DNA of 64,000 nucleotides from Lactobacillus melliventris (GCF_013346935.1 NZ_JAAEEB010000004.1:62001-126000); one strand, 5' to 3'. Positions 26,527-36,561 are shown, counted from the first letter of the stretch. Notes: generated from the sequence alone by a model not told the origin. Translations and numbers: made by a program.

Positions 26527-27600
26527 ATGTTAATGAAACCACGACATTTACAGGTTGGAGATGAGATAGCAATAGTCAGTTTATCAGCTGGTACTCTGGG
26601 AGAGAATTTTGCTTCTCATGAACTTAAACAAGGAATTAAGCACTTGAAGCAACTTGGTTTACAGCCTGTTTTTATGTCCCATGCTCTCAGCGGTATTAAA
26701 TACATCAAAAGTCATCCTGCTGAACGCGCTGCCGATTTAAAAGCAGCATTTTTAGAACCAGATATCAAAGGAATCATTGCCGCAATTGGTGGGGATGATA
26801 CCTACAGGACACTGCCTTATTTAATGGCAGATCAGGAATTTAAAACTGCTGTTTTTGAGCATCCCAAGTTGTTTAGTGGTTTTTCTGATACCACGAATAA
26901 TCATTTAATGTTTTACAGGTTAGGAATGCAAACTTTTTATGGTCCAAGCTTTTTAACTGATTTTGCAGATCTAGAAAACGAACTTTTACCTTACACCAAA
27001 AAAACTTTAAATCATTATTTTGAGAATTCACCTGCAACCATCATTCCTGCTAGTGAAACCTGGTATGAAGAAAGAACTGATTATTCAATCAGCCAAGTTG
27101 GCAAAAAAAGGATAAACCACCAAGATACTGGTTATGAGGTGCTACGCGGTCACGGAAAAATTCTGGGAAGACTATGGGGAGGTTGTATTGATAGCCTTTA
27201 CGATGACTTAGTCCCTAATCGTTATGAAGACGAACCGCCTATCGCCAGTCAATATCATCTCATGCTTACAGAGGAAGAAGCTCAAGATAAAATATTATTT
27301 ATAGAAACATGCGAAGAAAAACCAGCTCCTGAATTTTATCGTAAAGAAGTAGCTAAACTGGCTGAAGTGGGTATTTTAGGCAATGTGCGAGCTATTTTAG
27401 TTGGTAAACCGCAGGATAAAAAATATTTTTCTGAGTATAAAAAAGTCTTACTGGAAGAGACTGCTACCTTTAATACACCAATTTTATATAATGTAAATAT
27501 TGGACATGCTTATCCCCGTGCTGCTCTGCCATACGGCGCGCTAACACAAATTGATTTTGAAAAACCAGAGATAAAAGTTATGGAACCCTGGTTTGCCTAA
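26527..27600 (+). CDS. S66 family serine peptidase (LD-carboxypeptidase / MccF-like)
   Basis: About 357 residues from ATG 26527 (MLMKPRHLQVGDEIAIVSLSAG), eight bases after GGAGG; the ATG at 26512 overlaps that site. Motifs are AAIGGDDTYRTLPYL, GFSDTTNNHLMFY carrying the nucleophile Ser, the Glu in ILFIETCEE and the His in NIGHAYPRAALPYG, making up the Ser-Glu-His triad. Members trim L,D-tetrapeptides in wall recycling or detoxify microcin C-type compounds. GGDD and FIETCEE resemble the MccF branch, so immunity to a peptide-nucleotide is possible. Confidence 0.87.
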   Translation: MLMKPRHLQVGDEIAIVSLSAGTLGENFASHELKQGIKHLKQLGLQPVFMSHALSGIKYIKSHPAERAADLKAAFLEPDIKGIIAAIGGDDTYRTLPYLMADQEFKTAVFEHPKLFSGFSDTTNNHLMFYRLGMQTFYGPSFLTDFADLENELLPYTKKTLNHYFENSPATIIPASETWYEERTDYSISQVGKKRINHQDTGYEVLRGHGKILGRLWGGCIDSLYDDLVPNRYEDEPPIASQYHLMLTEEEAQDKILFIETCEEKPAPEFYRKEVAKLAEVGILGNVRAILVGKPQDKKYFSEYKKVLLEETATFNTPILYNVNIGHAYPRAALPYGALTQIDFEKPEIKVMEPWFA

Positions 27601-27624
27601 TCTGAAATTATTTTAAAAAAATAT

Positions 27625-27663
27625 TTGCCTTTTTTTAGTCATGGTGTATTATATATATATTAC
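27625..27663 (+). promoter_or_regulatory. Promoter of the MacB-type ABC genes, overlapping an AT near-palindrome
   Basis: Minus-35 TTGCCT at 27625, 16-base spacer, minus-10 TATTAT at 27647. An 18-base near-palindrome (27646-27663, two mismatching pairs) covers the minus-10 and resembles the PadR palindrome at 26318. Confidence 0.45.
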
Positions 27664-27690
27664 AGCGATACAAAGAAAGAAGGAAAATCT

Positions 27691-28374
27691 ATGAGTTTAC
27701 TTGAAACTCGTGGTGTAACTCGCACCTATGGCAAAGGTGCAACAAAGTTTGATGCCTTACGTGGAATAAATTTACAGATTAACAAAGGTGATTCGGTGGC
27801 TATCATTGGCAAAAGTGGTTCGGGTAAGTCTACCTTGATGCACATCCTGGCACTTCTTGACCACCCCACTACTGGCAGCGTCTTTTTAAATAATAAACCC
27901 ACAAGTAAAATTAAGAATAAAGCATTAAATAAGCTGCGCAATCAAACATTTGGTTTTGTTTTTCAACAGTTTTTCTTAAACGCTCAAGACAGCGTATTGG
28001 AAAATGTCATGCTCCCTCTAAAAATAGCTGGAGTCACAGGCAGAGAGCGCCGTACAAAAGCTCTAGCAGCAATCAAGGCAGTTGGATTAGAAAGTAAAGT
28101 CAAAAATAAGGCCAGTGCTCTATCAGGGGGACAAAAGCAACGGGTCTGTATTGCACGTGCTTTAGTCAATGATCCCCAAATCATTTTTGCTGATGAGCCG
28201 ACAGGAAATTTGGATTCAGCTACTAGCGAAAAAATTGAAAATATTTTATTTAAATTACATCAAGAAAAAAATATCACTTTAATAATTGTTACCCACGATC
28301 CGGATTTAGCCAAAAAGTGTGAACGTCAGATTCAGATTAAAGATGGTCAAGTAGTAGGAGGAACACAGCAATGA
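27691..28374 (+). CDS. ABC transporter ATP-binding protein (MacB/LolD-like)
   Basis: 227 residues from ATG 27691 (MSLLETRGVTRTYGKGA), with AGAAGGAAAA upstream; the open frame begins earlier but inside the promoter. Walker A is GKSGSGKSTL, the signature [16 protein letters not shown], Walker B IIFADEPTGNLDSA and the H-loop IIVTHDPD. It powers the MacB-type permease whose start overlaps its stop. No membrane-fusion protein gene is adjacent, unlike many drug-exporting MacB systems. Confidence 0.92.
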   Translation: MSLLETRGVTRTYGKGATKFDALRGINLQINKGDSVAIIGKSGSGKSTLMHILALLDHPTTGSVFLNNKPTSKIKNKALNKLRNQTFGFVFQQFFLNAQDSVLENVMLPLKIAGVTGRERRTKALAAIKAVGLESKVKNKASALSGGQKQRVCIARALVNDPQIIFADEPTGNLDSATSEKIENILFKLHQEKNITLIIVTHDPDLAKKCERQIQIKDGQVVGGTQQ

Positions 28375-29636
28375 AATTTCATGATATTCTTAACTCGGCG
28401 GCTACAAACTTATGGCACAATAAAGGAAGGACATTCCTAACCATTATTGCTGTTTTCATTGGTTCCCTAACTATTGCCATTACTATGGGTATTAATAATG
28501 GTGTTAATGATTATTTAAAAAAGCAAGTCGGCAATGTTGGTAAAACTGAGCAAATGTCTATTTTGCCTGGGAGTTCCAGTCAAGATACGAATGAACCTCA
28601 AAAATATAATACCAAGAAAAGCAGTCAAAACGCTGATGGTATGATGGACAAAAACGACGTTAAAAAAATCAAATCTGTTAAAGGCTTAAAAGATTTTAAA
28701 GCGCTAAAGGACTGTGATGTTGACTATGTCCAAGGCCGTAATAAAACTAAATATCTTATAATTGCGCAAATATCGGAAGGAATCAATTACGACCTGAAAG
28801 TTGGTCACCAAGTTGCAACTAGCGGAAAAAAGGCCCAGATTTTAATCACTAAACCAATGGTTAAATCTTATGGCTTCAAAAATGCTCAAGATGCACTCGG
28901 AAAAAAAGTTACTTTAGTGACAAAATCACCCGTTACCAGGAAAAAAGCAAAAATATTTGCTACGGTTGTTGGAGTCAGAAACGATAGTATAGTATCAAAA
29001 GGTTTTGCTATTTACAGTAATGGCTTAGGGCAAAAAATAATTGCCGCCAACCAAAAAGGTCTTCCGCATGCATTAAAAGATAAGTATGTTAGTGTTATTG
29101 CTACTCCTGTTAACAAGAGTGCCAGCAGCATTAAGAAAGTTGAGGATAATTTAACTAAAAAAGGATATTCCGGTATGACTCTTAAGGAAGCAGTCAATGA
29201 ACTTTTCCTAACATTCAACGCAGTCACTGGGGTTTTAATTGTTTTTGGAGCTATCGCATTAGTAGCTGCCTGCTTTGGAGTAATTAATACCCTGTACATG
29301 TCAGTGAGAGATCGTACAAAAGAAATTGGTCTTATGAAGGCATTAGGGCTTAGCAAAGGTAAAGTATTTTCCATCTTCAGCTGCGAAGCGATCTTAATTG
29401 GTTTGTTTGGCTCTTCATTGGGATTATTACTGGCAATGGGCTTAGGTAGTGCCATAAACAATTTTGCTGCTAAGTCATTCTTAAAAGGGCTGGATGGTTT
29501 TACCTTAATTCAGTTCAACTGGACTAGTAGCTTACTAATTATTGGCATCATCTGTATAATTACCTTTTTAGCAGGAACACTGCCTGCCAAACGAGCAGCA
29601 AAATTAGATCCCATCACTGCTTTAAGATATGAATAA
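28371..29636 (+). CDS. ABC transporter permease, MacB/FtsX type
   Basis: A 421-residue permease with one N-terminal helix (TFLTIIAVFIGSLTIAITMG), a large extracytoplasmic domain (residues about 45-275, rich in Lys and Ser) and a C-terminal FtsX domain of three helices (VTGVLIVFGAIALVAACFGV, DRTKEIGLMKALGL, LAGTLPAKRAAKLDPITALRYE). It probably extrudes or extracts a peptide or lipid-linked compound. It overlaps the ATPase gene by four bases (ATGA). Confidence 0.9.
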   Translation: MKFHDILNSAATNLWHNKGRTFLTIIAVFIGSLTIAITMGINNGVNDYLKKQVGNVGKTEQMSILPGSSSQDTNEPQKYNTKKSSQNADGMMDKNDVKKIKSVKGLKDFKALKDCDVDYVQGRNKTKYLIIAQISEGINYDLKVGHQVATSGKKAQILITKPMVKSYGFKNAQDALGKKVTLVTKSPVTRKKAKIFATVVGVRNDSIVSKGFAIYSNGLGQKIIAANQKGLPHALKDKYVSVIATPVNKSASSIKKVEDNLTKKGYSGMTLKEAVNELFLTFNAVTGVLIVFGAIALVAACFGVINTLYMSVRDRTKEIGLMKALGLSKGKVFSIFSCEAILIGLFGSSLGLLLAMGLGSAINNFAAKSFLKGLDGFTLIQFNWTSSLLIIGIICIITFLAGTLPAKRAAKLDPITALRYE

Positions 29637-29650
29637 ATAATTGCAACATT

Positions 29651-29681
29651 AAAAAACGCCAGATAATATCTGACGTTTTTT
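29651..29681 (+). terminator. Terminator of the MacB-type ABC operon
   Basis: AAAAACGCCAGATA with ATCTGACGTTTTTT: a long stem with a two-base core loop and a T-run, 14 bases past the permease stop. Confidence 0.85.
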
Positions 29682-29725
29682 GCCTTTCTTTTATTCAAAT
29701 AACTACACCTTATTAGATTTTTTAT

Positions 29726-30082
29726 TTAATCAGCATCTATAATACATTTGATTTTAGGTGCTACTAGTTTTTTCATCACTTTCATATCCACTGGCCTATA
29801 TGCAGTATCTATACACTCGTCCCAATATTCTAAGTGTTTTTGATCAATATAACTATCCGAATCTTCGACTGCATTTCCTCCTTCTCCTTGCATAGAATAC
29901 CAATAAAAGTATGTGTAACCATCCGCACACTCCTCTTTAAATACAGTCTCAATATACATTCTTTCTCCCGCCATTGTTGCTACAGTATCTTGATGATGTT
30001 CATTTAAAAAGTCAATCCATTCCTGTGCCTTCGCTTCTTTTCCTTTTTTAATGCGAAAACGGGTTAATTCAGTTTTTGTCAT
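29726..30082 (-). CDS. DUF6176 family protein
   Basis: A 118-residue soluble protein, MTKTELTRFRIKKGKEAKAQ... with GERMYIETVFKE, YTYFYWYSMQGEGG and HLEYWDECID. This pattern matches the small DUF6176 family of unknown function (ferredoxin-like fold assumed). It has no obvious operon partner and lies convergent to the ABC permease gene. Confidence 0.7.
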   Translation of the reverse strand: MTKTELTRFRIKKGKEAKAQEWIDFLNEHHQDTVATMAGERMYIETVFKEECADGYTYFYWYSMQGEGGNAVEDSDSYIDQKHLEYWDECIDTAYRPVDMKVMKKLVAPKIKCIIDAD

Positions 30083-30419
30083 AATTCTACTTTAATCCTA
30101 TCTAATCTAAACAAAAGGTACCGAACTTATGTTGGTGCCTTAAATTTTTATAATAAATGGTGTAATTCGTTAAAAATAAATAATTAGCGCTTTCTTAAGA
30201 CCTAGTTTGAATAACATTTATTTGACTAAATTTCAAAAAGCTTTTAATATCTGGTATTCCCACACTTTTTGAAAACACTGTTTCAATAAATTTCTACTAA
30301 CTTCATCTGAGTGGTGTTAATTTACTCCCAAAATATATGAACTGAGCTTATAAATATTAGCAACTCAAACCACTCAATAACTTACTTTGGTTACAATTTT
30401 GTAGAGCACTCCCAGTTAA
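30083..30419. other. 337-base gap upstream of the DUF6176 gene
   Basis: AT-rich without a supportable ORF. GAAAGCGCTAA on the minus strand (about 30185-30195) is a weak cre-like core about 100 bases ahead of the DUF6176 gene. A short hairpin (AAGGTACC / GGTGCCTT) lies at about 30116-30144. No terminator is evident for the ABC-2 operon that ends at 30420. Confidence 0.5.
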
Positions 30420-30584
30420 TTATTTTACTTTCTTTACCTTCCGTTCTATTAAATCTGCAATTACGGCTGGAATAATTGCAATAAAAGCAGTCCCTCTTTC
30501 TCCCCAGATCAGTATCCCGACTGCAAGTACAATTGAAACTATTGCTAAAGCAACAGCTATTTGATGATATATTTTTTTACTCAT
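30420..30584 (-). CDS. 54-residue membrane protein in the ABC-2 operon
   Basis: A small protein starting MSKKIYHQIAVALAIVSIVL, with two hydrophobic segments separated by WGERGT and a basic tail ERKVKKVK. The start follows AGGAGCTTGAACTATT. It is 18 bases after the ABC-2 permease stop, as the third cistron. I do not recognise a family; similar small proteins accompany bacteriocin-associated or ABC-2 loci. Confidence 0.65.
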   Translation of the reverse strand: MSKKIYHQIAVALAIVSIVLAVGILIWGERGTAFIAIIPAVIADLIERKVKKVK

Positions 30585-30602
30585 AATAGTTCAAGCTCCT
30601 AA

Positions 30603-31253
30603 CTACTTAAATGTGTTGGAATATACTTTTGTTGAAATTATCATTGAAACGATTGATATTACTGCAATTAAGATACAGCTTGCGATTACTAATAGTAAAG
30701 AATTAGTATTACTAATCCAAGTGATAAACAATAGACCCCAAGTCGTTTTCTGCAAAATATAAATCACTCCCATGATAAGGACTAAGACCAGTATATTTAC
30801 GATTGTGCTGCCAAACGTACCGAATGCATAAACTGCTGGAAGTAAGAGAACTACATACATGATACCAATCAATAAGCCAACTATCGCTATCAATATATGG
30901 ATTTGCAGACTAAATTGTTGGAAAATTAGAGCAGTGCCGATACTTAAAATTAAAGTTATAAAGCTAATAAATAGAATTAATGAAATACAAAAAATGTATC
31001 TAGCCAAAACTATGTTTTTTTTAGGAATAGGGAAAACACCGACAAATCTGTTCCATCCATTTTCTTGGTCAGCAACTAATAGACTAGTTGGTATTGATGC
31101 TAAACCAATCGGTCCCATGATTGAGAGAAAAATCGTTCCAGACTCTCTACAAAAAATTGTCACCAAAAGTAGTACTAATATAATTAGCAATCTACCTATT
31201 AAACTTACCTTATTTAATATAAGTTGCAAATCCTTATAGAGAAGTCCCTTCAT
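30603..31253 (-). CDS. ABC-2 type transporter permease
   Basis: A 216-residue protein with six hydrophobic segments, starting MKGLLYKDLQLILNK as in many ABC-2 permeases. It overlaps the ATPase gene by 20 bases. The cargo is unknown. The complex probably exports or resists an antimicrobial or lipid, by analogy to YtrB/BcrA-type systems. Confidence 0.8.
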   Translation of the reverse strand: MKGLLYKDLQLILNKVSLIGRLLIILVLLLVTIFCRESGTIFLSIMGPIGLASIPTSLLVADQENGWNRFVGVFPIPKKNIVLARYIFCISLILFISFITLILSIGTALIFQQFSLQIHILIAIVGLLIGIMYVVLLLPAVYAFGTFGSTIVNILVLVLIMGVIYILQKTTWGLLFITWISNTNSLLLVIASCILIAVISIVSMIISTKVYSNTFK

Positions 31254-32091
31254 CCATCCTCACTCCTTTTACTAAAAATAGCAATATTTCTTCTAATGAA
31301 GCATAATCTTTATAACCAACTCTTTCTTGTGATACATCAACTAGATATTGAACCAAGTTATCTTGGCATAATTTATATTTGATGTTTTTCAATGGCAAGC
31401 TTGTTATTTCGGTTTTAATCGTATAGTGGTTAAGCAATTCGCTCCGGCCACCCTTTAATAAAATATTGCCATTTTTAATAAAAACAAAATAGTCAGCAAC
31501 TTGTTCTAAATCGCTTAAGATATGTGAAGACAATAATACCGTCATTTGATTATCGCTTACATATTCTTTTAGCAAAGACAAGATTTCTTTCCTTATAATT
31601 GGATCAAGCCCACTGGTTGCTTCATCAGCAATTAAGAGTCTAGGATGATGAGAAAGGGTGGCAGCAAAATTTAATTTAACAAGCATCCCTCTTGAAAAAT
31701 TACTAATAGGCTTATTGGTAGACAAATCAAAATCATCAATTAAATTGTGATAGAGTTTTTTATCCCACCGGGAATAAATTTTTTCTAGCATTTTTTCAAT
31801 TTGCTGAACAGAAAATGAGTTTGGAAAATAATTTTGCTCCAAAATTACACCTAAGTTAAGTTTTATCTGGTTTTCATCTTTAACATAATCTAAACCAAAA
31901 ATTTTTACATTGCCTATTTCACTTTTTATTTGATTTAATAGTAAATTCAAAAAAGTTGACTTACCTGACCCATTTTCACCAATTAAACCAACAATACTAC
32001 CTTCATTTATTTTTAAATTGTTAATTTGTAGTTGAAAATCTGCGTACCGCTTACCTAAATTTAGCACTTCTATAATTGGTTTTGTATTCAT
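31234..32091 (-). CDS. ABC transporter ATP-binding protein (YtrB/BcrA-like)
   Basis: A 285-residue ATPase. Walker A is GLIGENGSGKSTFL, the degenerate signature NFSRGMLVKLNFAA, Walker B LLIADEATSGLDP, H-loop LLSSHILSD. The C-terminal 70 residues are an accessory region. The FSRGM signature is typical of small ABC-2 exporters. No GntR (YtrA-like) regulator gene is next to it, though such regulators usually accompany this type. Confidence 0.88.
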   Translation of the reverse strand: MNTKPIIEVLNLGKRYADFQLQINNLKINEGSIVGLIGENGSGKSTFLNLLLNQIKSEIGNVKIFGLDYVKDENQIKLNLGVILEQNYFPNSFSVQQIEKMLEKIYSRWDKKLYHNLIDDFDLSTNKPISNFSRGMLVKLNFAATLSHHPRLLIADEATSGLDPIIRKEILSLLKEYVSDNQMTVLLSSHILSDLEQVADYFVFIKNGNILLKGGRSELLNHYTIKTEITSLPLKNIKYKLCQDNLVQYLVDVSQERVGYKDYASLEEILLFLVKGVRMDEGTSL

Positions 32092-32224
32092 TTTATACCT
32101 CGCTAAGATTGCAACATCATATATATAACCATTAAACTACTTCAAATTAGGATTATCAAAGTCAAACAGCATATTGCTTTTTTAAAGTATTGATGTGAAA
32201 GTGTGTGAATTTAGCTAAAAAGTA

Positions 32225-32262
32225 CCAAAAAACACTCCATGGTGTGAACCATGAAGTGTTTT
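32225..32262 (-). terminator. Terminator of rplM-rpsI
   Basis: On the minus strand AACACTTCATGGT pairs with ACCATGGAGTGTT around a TCAC loop and is followed by TTTTGG. Located 24 bases past the rpsI stop. Confidence 0.85.
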
Positions 32263-32286
32263 GAAACCTTGATATAATCGTGTTGA

Positions 32287-32682
32287 TTAACGTTTACTAA
32301 ATTGTGAAGCCTTACGAGCCTTCTTAAGACCTGGTTTCTTACGTTCAACCATTCTTGGATCACGAGTTAAGAAACCTGCCTTCTTCAGTGGACCACGAAA
32401 ATCAGGATCTACTTCAAGAAGAGCACGAGCAATTCCTAAACGAATAGCTCCAGCTTGACCTGAGAAACCTCCGCCATTGACATTAACCTTAACATCATAT
32501 TGATTTTCAGTTTCAGTCAAAGTCAATGGTTGCTTCAAATCCTTAACTAAATTAGGAAAAGGAATGTATTGATCAATATCTTTATTATTAGCGGTAATTT
32601 TACCACTACCTGGTACTAAACGAACACGTGCAACAGAATTCTTGCGCCGACCAGTACCTGCATATGCGACTTGTTGTGCCAT
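32287..32682 (-). CDS. rpsI: 30S ribosomal protein S9 (uS9)
   Basis: 131 residues, [20 protein letters not shown] with the C-terminal basic tail [17 protein letters not shown] that reaches the P-site tRNA. Full family length. It lies 11 bases downstream of rplM, the universal pairing. Confidence 0.98.
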   Translation of the reverse strand: MAQQVAYAGTGRRKNSVARVRLVPGSGKITANNKDIDQYIPFPNLVKDLKQPLTLTETENQYDVKVNVNGGGFSGQAGAIRLGIARALLEVDPDFRGPLKKAGFLTRDPRMVERKKPGLKKARKASQFSKR

Positions 32683-32693
32683 TATTTAACCTC

Positions 32694-33137
32694 CTAGATT
32701 AATTTGTTAATGTCTAATTTTTCAGGCTTTTGTGCTTCGTGCTTATGGTCAGCACCAGCATAAACATGCATCTTCATAAATTCTTGGTGACCAAGAGTGT
32801 TTTTAGGAAGCATACCCTTAACTGACAATTCAACTAATCTAACTGGATTATTAGCCAGCAAGTCTCCGGCTGGAGTGGCCTTTATGCCACCACGGTAATC
32901 AGAGTGATGGTAGTAAATCTTGTCAGTAGCTTTCTTACCTGTTAACTTTAGTTTAGCGGCATTAATTATAATGACGTTATCACCAGTGTCAACGTTTGGT
33001 GTATATTGAGGCTTATTCTTACCTCTTAAAATAGTTGCTACTGCAGTTGACAGACGACCTAAAGATACATCTGTTGCGTCAATAACATACCACTTACGTT
33101 CAATTTCATTAGGTTTCGCTAATTGTGTAGTACGCAA
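32694..33137 (-). CDS. rplM: 50S ribosomal protein L13 (uL13)
   Basis: 147 residues ([48 protein letters not shown]), an early-assembly 50S protein. The start is TTG (rc CAA) following CGGAGGAAATTAAA-type spacing; the encoded N-terminus matches the family. It has its own promoter and a leader of about 70 bases that may be an autoregulatory L13 leader. Confidence 0.97.
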   Translation of the reverse strand: MRTTQLAKPNEIERKWYVIDATDVSLGRLSTAVATILRGKNKPQYTPNVDTGDNVIIINAAKLKLTGKKATDKIYYHHSDYRGGIKATPAGDLLANNPVRLVELSVKGMLPKNTLGHQEFMKMHVYAGADHKHEAQKPEKLDINKLI

Positions 33138-33241
33138 TTTAATTTCCTCCGTTTATACGTTGTTTGAAAACAATAAGATTCCGGGGCCTATCGTGGACAA
33201 ACATACTTTAATATAATAATTCTTTTCAATTAAAAAGTCAA
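33138..33241 (-). promoter_or_regulatory. rplM promoter and leader
   Basis: Minus-35 TTGACT (33236-33241), 17-base spacer, minus-10 TATTAT (33213-33218). The 5' leader of about 70 bases contains GATAGGCCCCGGAATC and ends in a strong GGAGG. Firmicutes rplM is known to carry an L13-binding leader; identity here is inferred from position only. Confidence 0.6.
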
Positions 33242-33243
33242 TA

Positions 33244-34029
33244 TTATTCCCTGTCGAGCCTATATTTTTTAGGTATATCATCATAAAAAACATGGTATAA
33301 GAATAACCCACTTGCCTGAGCAGTTTCTCTTACCTGCTCCCGATCCTGTGCCATTATTACCCGGGGAATATCATTAACAGGACGCTTACCCCTACCAATT
33401 TCTAATAACATTGCTACTAAAATACGGACCATATTGTAAAGAAAACCAGAGCAGATAAAATCAAAGACAATTTCATTATTCTGCTTATCTTTTTGGATAT
33501 TTACATAAAACATCGTGCGAACCTTGTTCTTAATTTGGCCTCCACTAGCTGCAAAGCTGGTAAAATCATGTGTTCCCAGTAAATCAAAAGAAGCCTTTTT
33601 CATTTTTTCCACATCAACTGGATAAGGATAATGTCCCGTATAGAGACGCTTAAAGGGGTCGACAAATCTGTCTAAACTAACGCGATAGCGATACCACTTA
33701 CCTTTAGCGCTATACCGCACATGAAATTTTTCATCAACTATCTCACATTTTTTAAAAACAATGTCTAGCGGCATCATCGAATTTAAAGCACAAATCATTC
33801 TTTCTGGCAGAATTAGTTTATCAGGATAGTCGAAATGAATTACCTGGCCCAATGCATGAACTCCTGCATCTGTACGTCCTGAACCCTCAACAACCACATT
33901 TTTGCCCTTAGTCATTTTAGATAACGCGGCTTCAATCGTTCCTTGCACAGTTCTTTGACGAGGTTGATACTGGAAGCCATGGAAAAGGTGTCCGTCATAA
34001 GCAACCGTCATTTTATATCTTGTTGTCAT
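33244..34029 (-). CDS. truA: tRNA pseudouridine(38-40) synthase
   Basis: A 261-residue enzyme modifying U38-U40 in the tRNA anticodon arm. The catalytic Asp is in [28 protein letters not shown] and [21 protein letters not shown] are conserved. It overlaps the ecfT stop by one base, closing the ecfA1-ecfA2-ecfT-truA operon. Confidence 0.96.
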   Translation of the reverse strand: MTTRYKMTVAYDGHLFHGFQYQPRQRTVQGTIEAALSKMTKGKNVVVEGSGRTDAGVHALGQVIHFDYPDKLILPERMICALNSMMPLDIVFKKCEIVDEKFHVRYSAKGKWYRYRVSLDRFVDPFKRLYTGHYPYPVDVEKMKKASFDLLGTHDFTSFAASGGQIKNKVRTMFYVNIQKDKQNNEIVFDFICSGFLYNMVRILVAMLLEIGRGKRPVNDIPRVIMAQDREQVRETAQASGLFLYHVFYDDIPKKYRLDRE

Positions 34030-34826
34030 TAATGTGTCCTAAATATTAATAAAAGCCCTAACAGTAAAATGAAATAAATCAAGTTAATAAGATCAACATT
34101 GGACCATTTTAGAATTCTAAATTTTGTCCTACCTTGATCTCCACGATAACCACGTGATTCCATCGCAGTTGATAAATCAATCGCTGTTTCTAACGAATTA
34201 ATAAATAGTGGAACCAGGAGAGGGGTAATCGCCTTTGCCCTAGTAACTAGCCCGCCATTATTAAAATCTGCACCTCGTGAACGTTGGGCATTCATAATTT
34301 TTAAAGTTTCATCAAATAAAGTTGGTACAAATCGTAAAGCTATTGACATTATTAGAGCGATTTTATCGACTGGAACATGAATTATTTTTAGCGGTTTTAA
34401 TAGCCATTCAATAGCATCAGCAATTTCAAGTGGTTTAGTTGTAACAGTCATTACTGTAGAAATTAAGATGATCACTGTAAAGCGGATAAAAATATAAATA
34501 GCATTGGTGATACCATAACTAGACAATGCAAAAATTGTCCACTGCCAATAGACGGTTCCACCAACTGAGAAAAACAACTGCAAAAAGGACGTGAACAAAA
34601 TTAACCAAATTAGGGGTTTAACTCCATCCCAAAAGACTTTTGGTTTTAGTTTAGTGGCAGCTACAGCAGCTATACTAAAAATAGTTACAATTAGGTAAGA
34701 AACTGGATTATTGGCTAAAAATACGAATAAAATAAAAATAATAGTTGCTAGTAATTTTCCTCTTGGATCCATACGATAAATTATCGAGTCACCAGCTACA
34801 TAACGGCCAATTAAGATTTTACTCAC
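34029..34826 (-). CDS. ecfT: ECF transporter transmembrane component EcfT
   Basis: A 265-residue membrane scaffold that couples two ATPases to interchangeable vitamin-binding S proteins. Hydrophobic N-terminal helices are followed by the coupling helices with ARG-type motifs: [10 protein letters not shown] and [11 protein letters not shown]. Gap of four bases to ecfA2. It can serve the S component encoded at 54906. Confidence 0.95.
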   Translation of the reverse strand: MSKILIGRYVAGDSIIYRMDPRGKLLATIIFILFVFLANNPVSYLIVTIFSIAAVAATKLKPKVFWDGVKPLIWLILFTSFLQLFFSVGGTVYWQWTIFALSSYGITNAIYIFIRFTVIILISTVMTVTTKPLEIADAIEWLLKPLKIIHVPVDKIALIMSIALRFVPTLFDETLKIMNAQRSRGADFNNGGLVTRAKAITPLLVPLFINSLETAIDLSTAMESRGYRGDQGRTKFRILKWSNVDLINLIYFILLLGLLLIFRTH

Positions 34827-34830
34827 ATTC

Positions 34831-35676
34831 TCACCCCTTTAAATTGGTTTCTATATCTTTTACTAAGTCAGCTATAGTTAATGGTAATTTTGCAAACTGA
34901 TAGTTTTGCAATTTAGTTGCAAACAAGGATGGCTTAGGCTCTTCTAAATGATGCTTTTGTAACCAATTACGATCTTTAAAAATGTCTCTTGGTGCAGCTT
35001 GTTTAATCATTTTACCGTGCTCCATGACTAAAACATTTTCAGCATAATTAGCTACATCATCCATATTATGAGTAACTAATATTACAGTATGTCCTTCTTT
35101 TTGATACTCAGAAAAAAGTGCCATCATTTGTTTACGTGCTTCAGGATCAAGACCAGCGGCTGGTTCATCTAAACAGAGAATATCTGGCTCATAAGCCATA
35201 ACACCCGCTATCGCTACCCTTCTCATTTGTCCGCCAGATAACTCAAAAGGTGATCGTTTACCAATCTCTTCAGGTAAACCAACTTTTTTTAGCCAAAACC
35301 TGGCACTTGCAAGAGCTTTTTCATTATCATAACCAAAGTTTTTAGGTCCAAAAGCAATATCATCTATTACCGTATTTTCAAATAGCTGTGCTTCTGGAAA
35401 TTGAAAAACCAGACTAACATGTCTTCTCAATTCTTTTAAATTTTTATTGGTAGTTTCTGGTGTGATAGTTGTGCCAGCTATTTCTATTTTCCCAGATGTA
35501 GGTCTAATTAGAGCATTAAAATGTTGCATAAGTGTCGATTTACCACTACCAGTATGACCAATTATTGCATTAAAAGAACCATCTTGCAGCTTAAAAGAAA
35601 CATTGTCTAAACCTTTTTTTTCAAGTGGTGTTTCTGGAGAATAAATGTAACTTACATGTTCGAATTTAATTGACAT
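34831..35676 (-). CDS. ecfA2: ECF transporter ATPase EcfA2
   Basis: 281 residues; Walker [17 protein letters not shown]-loop [11 protein letters not shown], signature [17 protein letters not shown], Walker [14 protein letters not shown]. Its start overlaps the ecfA1 end by 25 bases, with only a weak ribosome site, consistent with coupled translation of the heterodimer. Confidence 0.95.
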   Translation of the reverse strand: MSIKFEHVSYIYSPETPLEKKGLDNVSFKLQDGSFNAIIGHTGSGKSTLMQHFNALIRPTSGKIEIAGTTITPETTNKNLKELRRHVSLVFQFPEAQLFENTVIDDIAFGPKNFGYDNEKALASARFWLKKVGLPEEIGKRSPFELSGGQMRRVAIAGVMAYEPDILCLDEPAAGLDPEARKQMMALFSEYQKEGHTVILVTHNMDDVANYAENVLVMEHGKMIKQAAPRDIFKDRNWLQKHHLEEPKPSLFATKLQNYQFAKLPLTIADLVKDIETNLKG

Positions 35677-36503
35677 AAGTAATTGATCAACTCTTTTTCT
35701 GAATCTATACTGGCTGGAATTTTAACAGAGTCAACCAGTAACTTTGCTTTGACTTGCTCATAAAATGGTACATCCAAGCCCAACTTTTTCAACAGATCAA
35801 CTTGACTAAAGACATCTTTAGTACTGCCCTTAGTAATTAATTTACCATCATTCATTACCAAAACCTGGTCAGCCATATTAGCTTCATCAATATCATGCGT
35901 AATTGAGATTACTGTCAAGTCATATTTATTCTTCATCGCTTGCACTATTGATAATATTTGGTCTCTACCTTCTGGATCAAGCATTGACGTAGCTTCATCC
36001 AGCACAATAATCTTAGGTTTAATAGCCAGTATCCCAGCAATTGCTACTCTTTGTTTTTGTCCTCCTGAAAGATTTGCTGGTTCAGCATTGGTGTATTCGC
36101 TCATCCCCACCGCTTTAATTGCTTCAGGAACAATCTTTACCATTTCAGTGTGAGAAACTCCGCGATTCTCTAGGCCAAATGCGACATCATCAGCCACTGT
36201 AGCTCCCACAAATTGATTGTCAGGATTTTGAAAGACAATTCCAACTTTGTTTCGAACTTCCCAAACGGTATCATCATTTAGTTTTAAGCCGTCCACTTCA
36301 ATTTCAGGTTTTCCTTTTTCATCAGGTACCAGTAAACCATTAATCAGGCGGATAATTGTCGACTTGCCACTGCCATTATGGCCAATAATTGATGTCCATG
36401 AACCCCGTTTAATATCAAGACTAATGTTGTCTATAGCGGGAGTTCCTGACTCTGGATACGTAAAGCTTACATTTTTTATTTTGATAATACTGTCAGTTGT
36501 CAT
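35652..36503 (-). CDS. ecfA1: ECF transporter ATPase EcfA1
   Basis: 283 residues; Walker [18 protein letters not shown]-loop [11 protein letters not shown], signature [17 protein letters not shown], Walker [14 protein letters not shown]. First gene of the energizing module. Separated from rplQ by 404 bases with its own promoter, although both face the same way. Confidence 0.95.
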   Translation of the reverse strand: MTTDSIIKIKNVSFTYPESGTPAIDNISLDIKRGSWTSIIGHNGSGKSTIIRLINGLLVPDEKGKPEIEVDGLKLNDDTVWEVRNKVGIVFQNPDNQFVGATVADDVAFGLENRGVSHTEMVKIVPEAIKAVGMSEYTNAEPANLSGGQKQRVAIAGILAIKPKIIVLDEATSMLDPEGRDQILSIVQAMKNKYDLTVISITHDIDEANMADQVLVMNDGKLITKGSTKDVFSQVDLLKKLGLDVPFYEQVKAKLLVDSVKIPASIDSEKELINYLCQLNSNM

Positions 36504-36532
36504 ACTCTCACCGTCCTAAAAAGTCTGATTCA

Positions 36533-36561
36533 ATTGTACCAAAAATATTATGATTTCTGAA
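36533..36561 (-). promoter_or_regulatory. ecfA1 promoter
   Basis: Minus-10 TACAAT (36533-36538) with a 17-base spacer to TTCAGA (36556-36561), four of six matches at minus-35. Confidence 0.5.

Noticed and set aside
30116-30144. Short hairpin upstream of the DUF6176 gene as a T-box or riboswitch
   Set aside because: It lacks the T-box sequence or any other recognised aptamer core; the stem is short.
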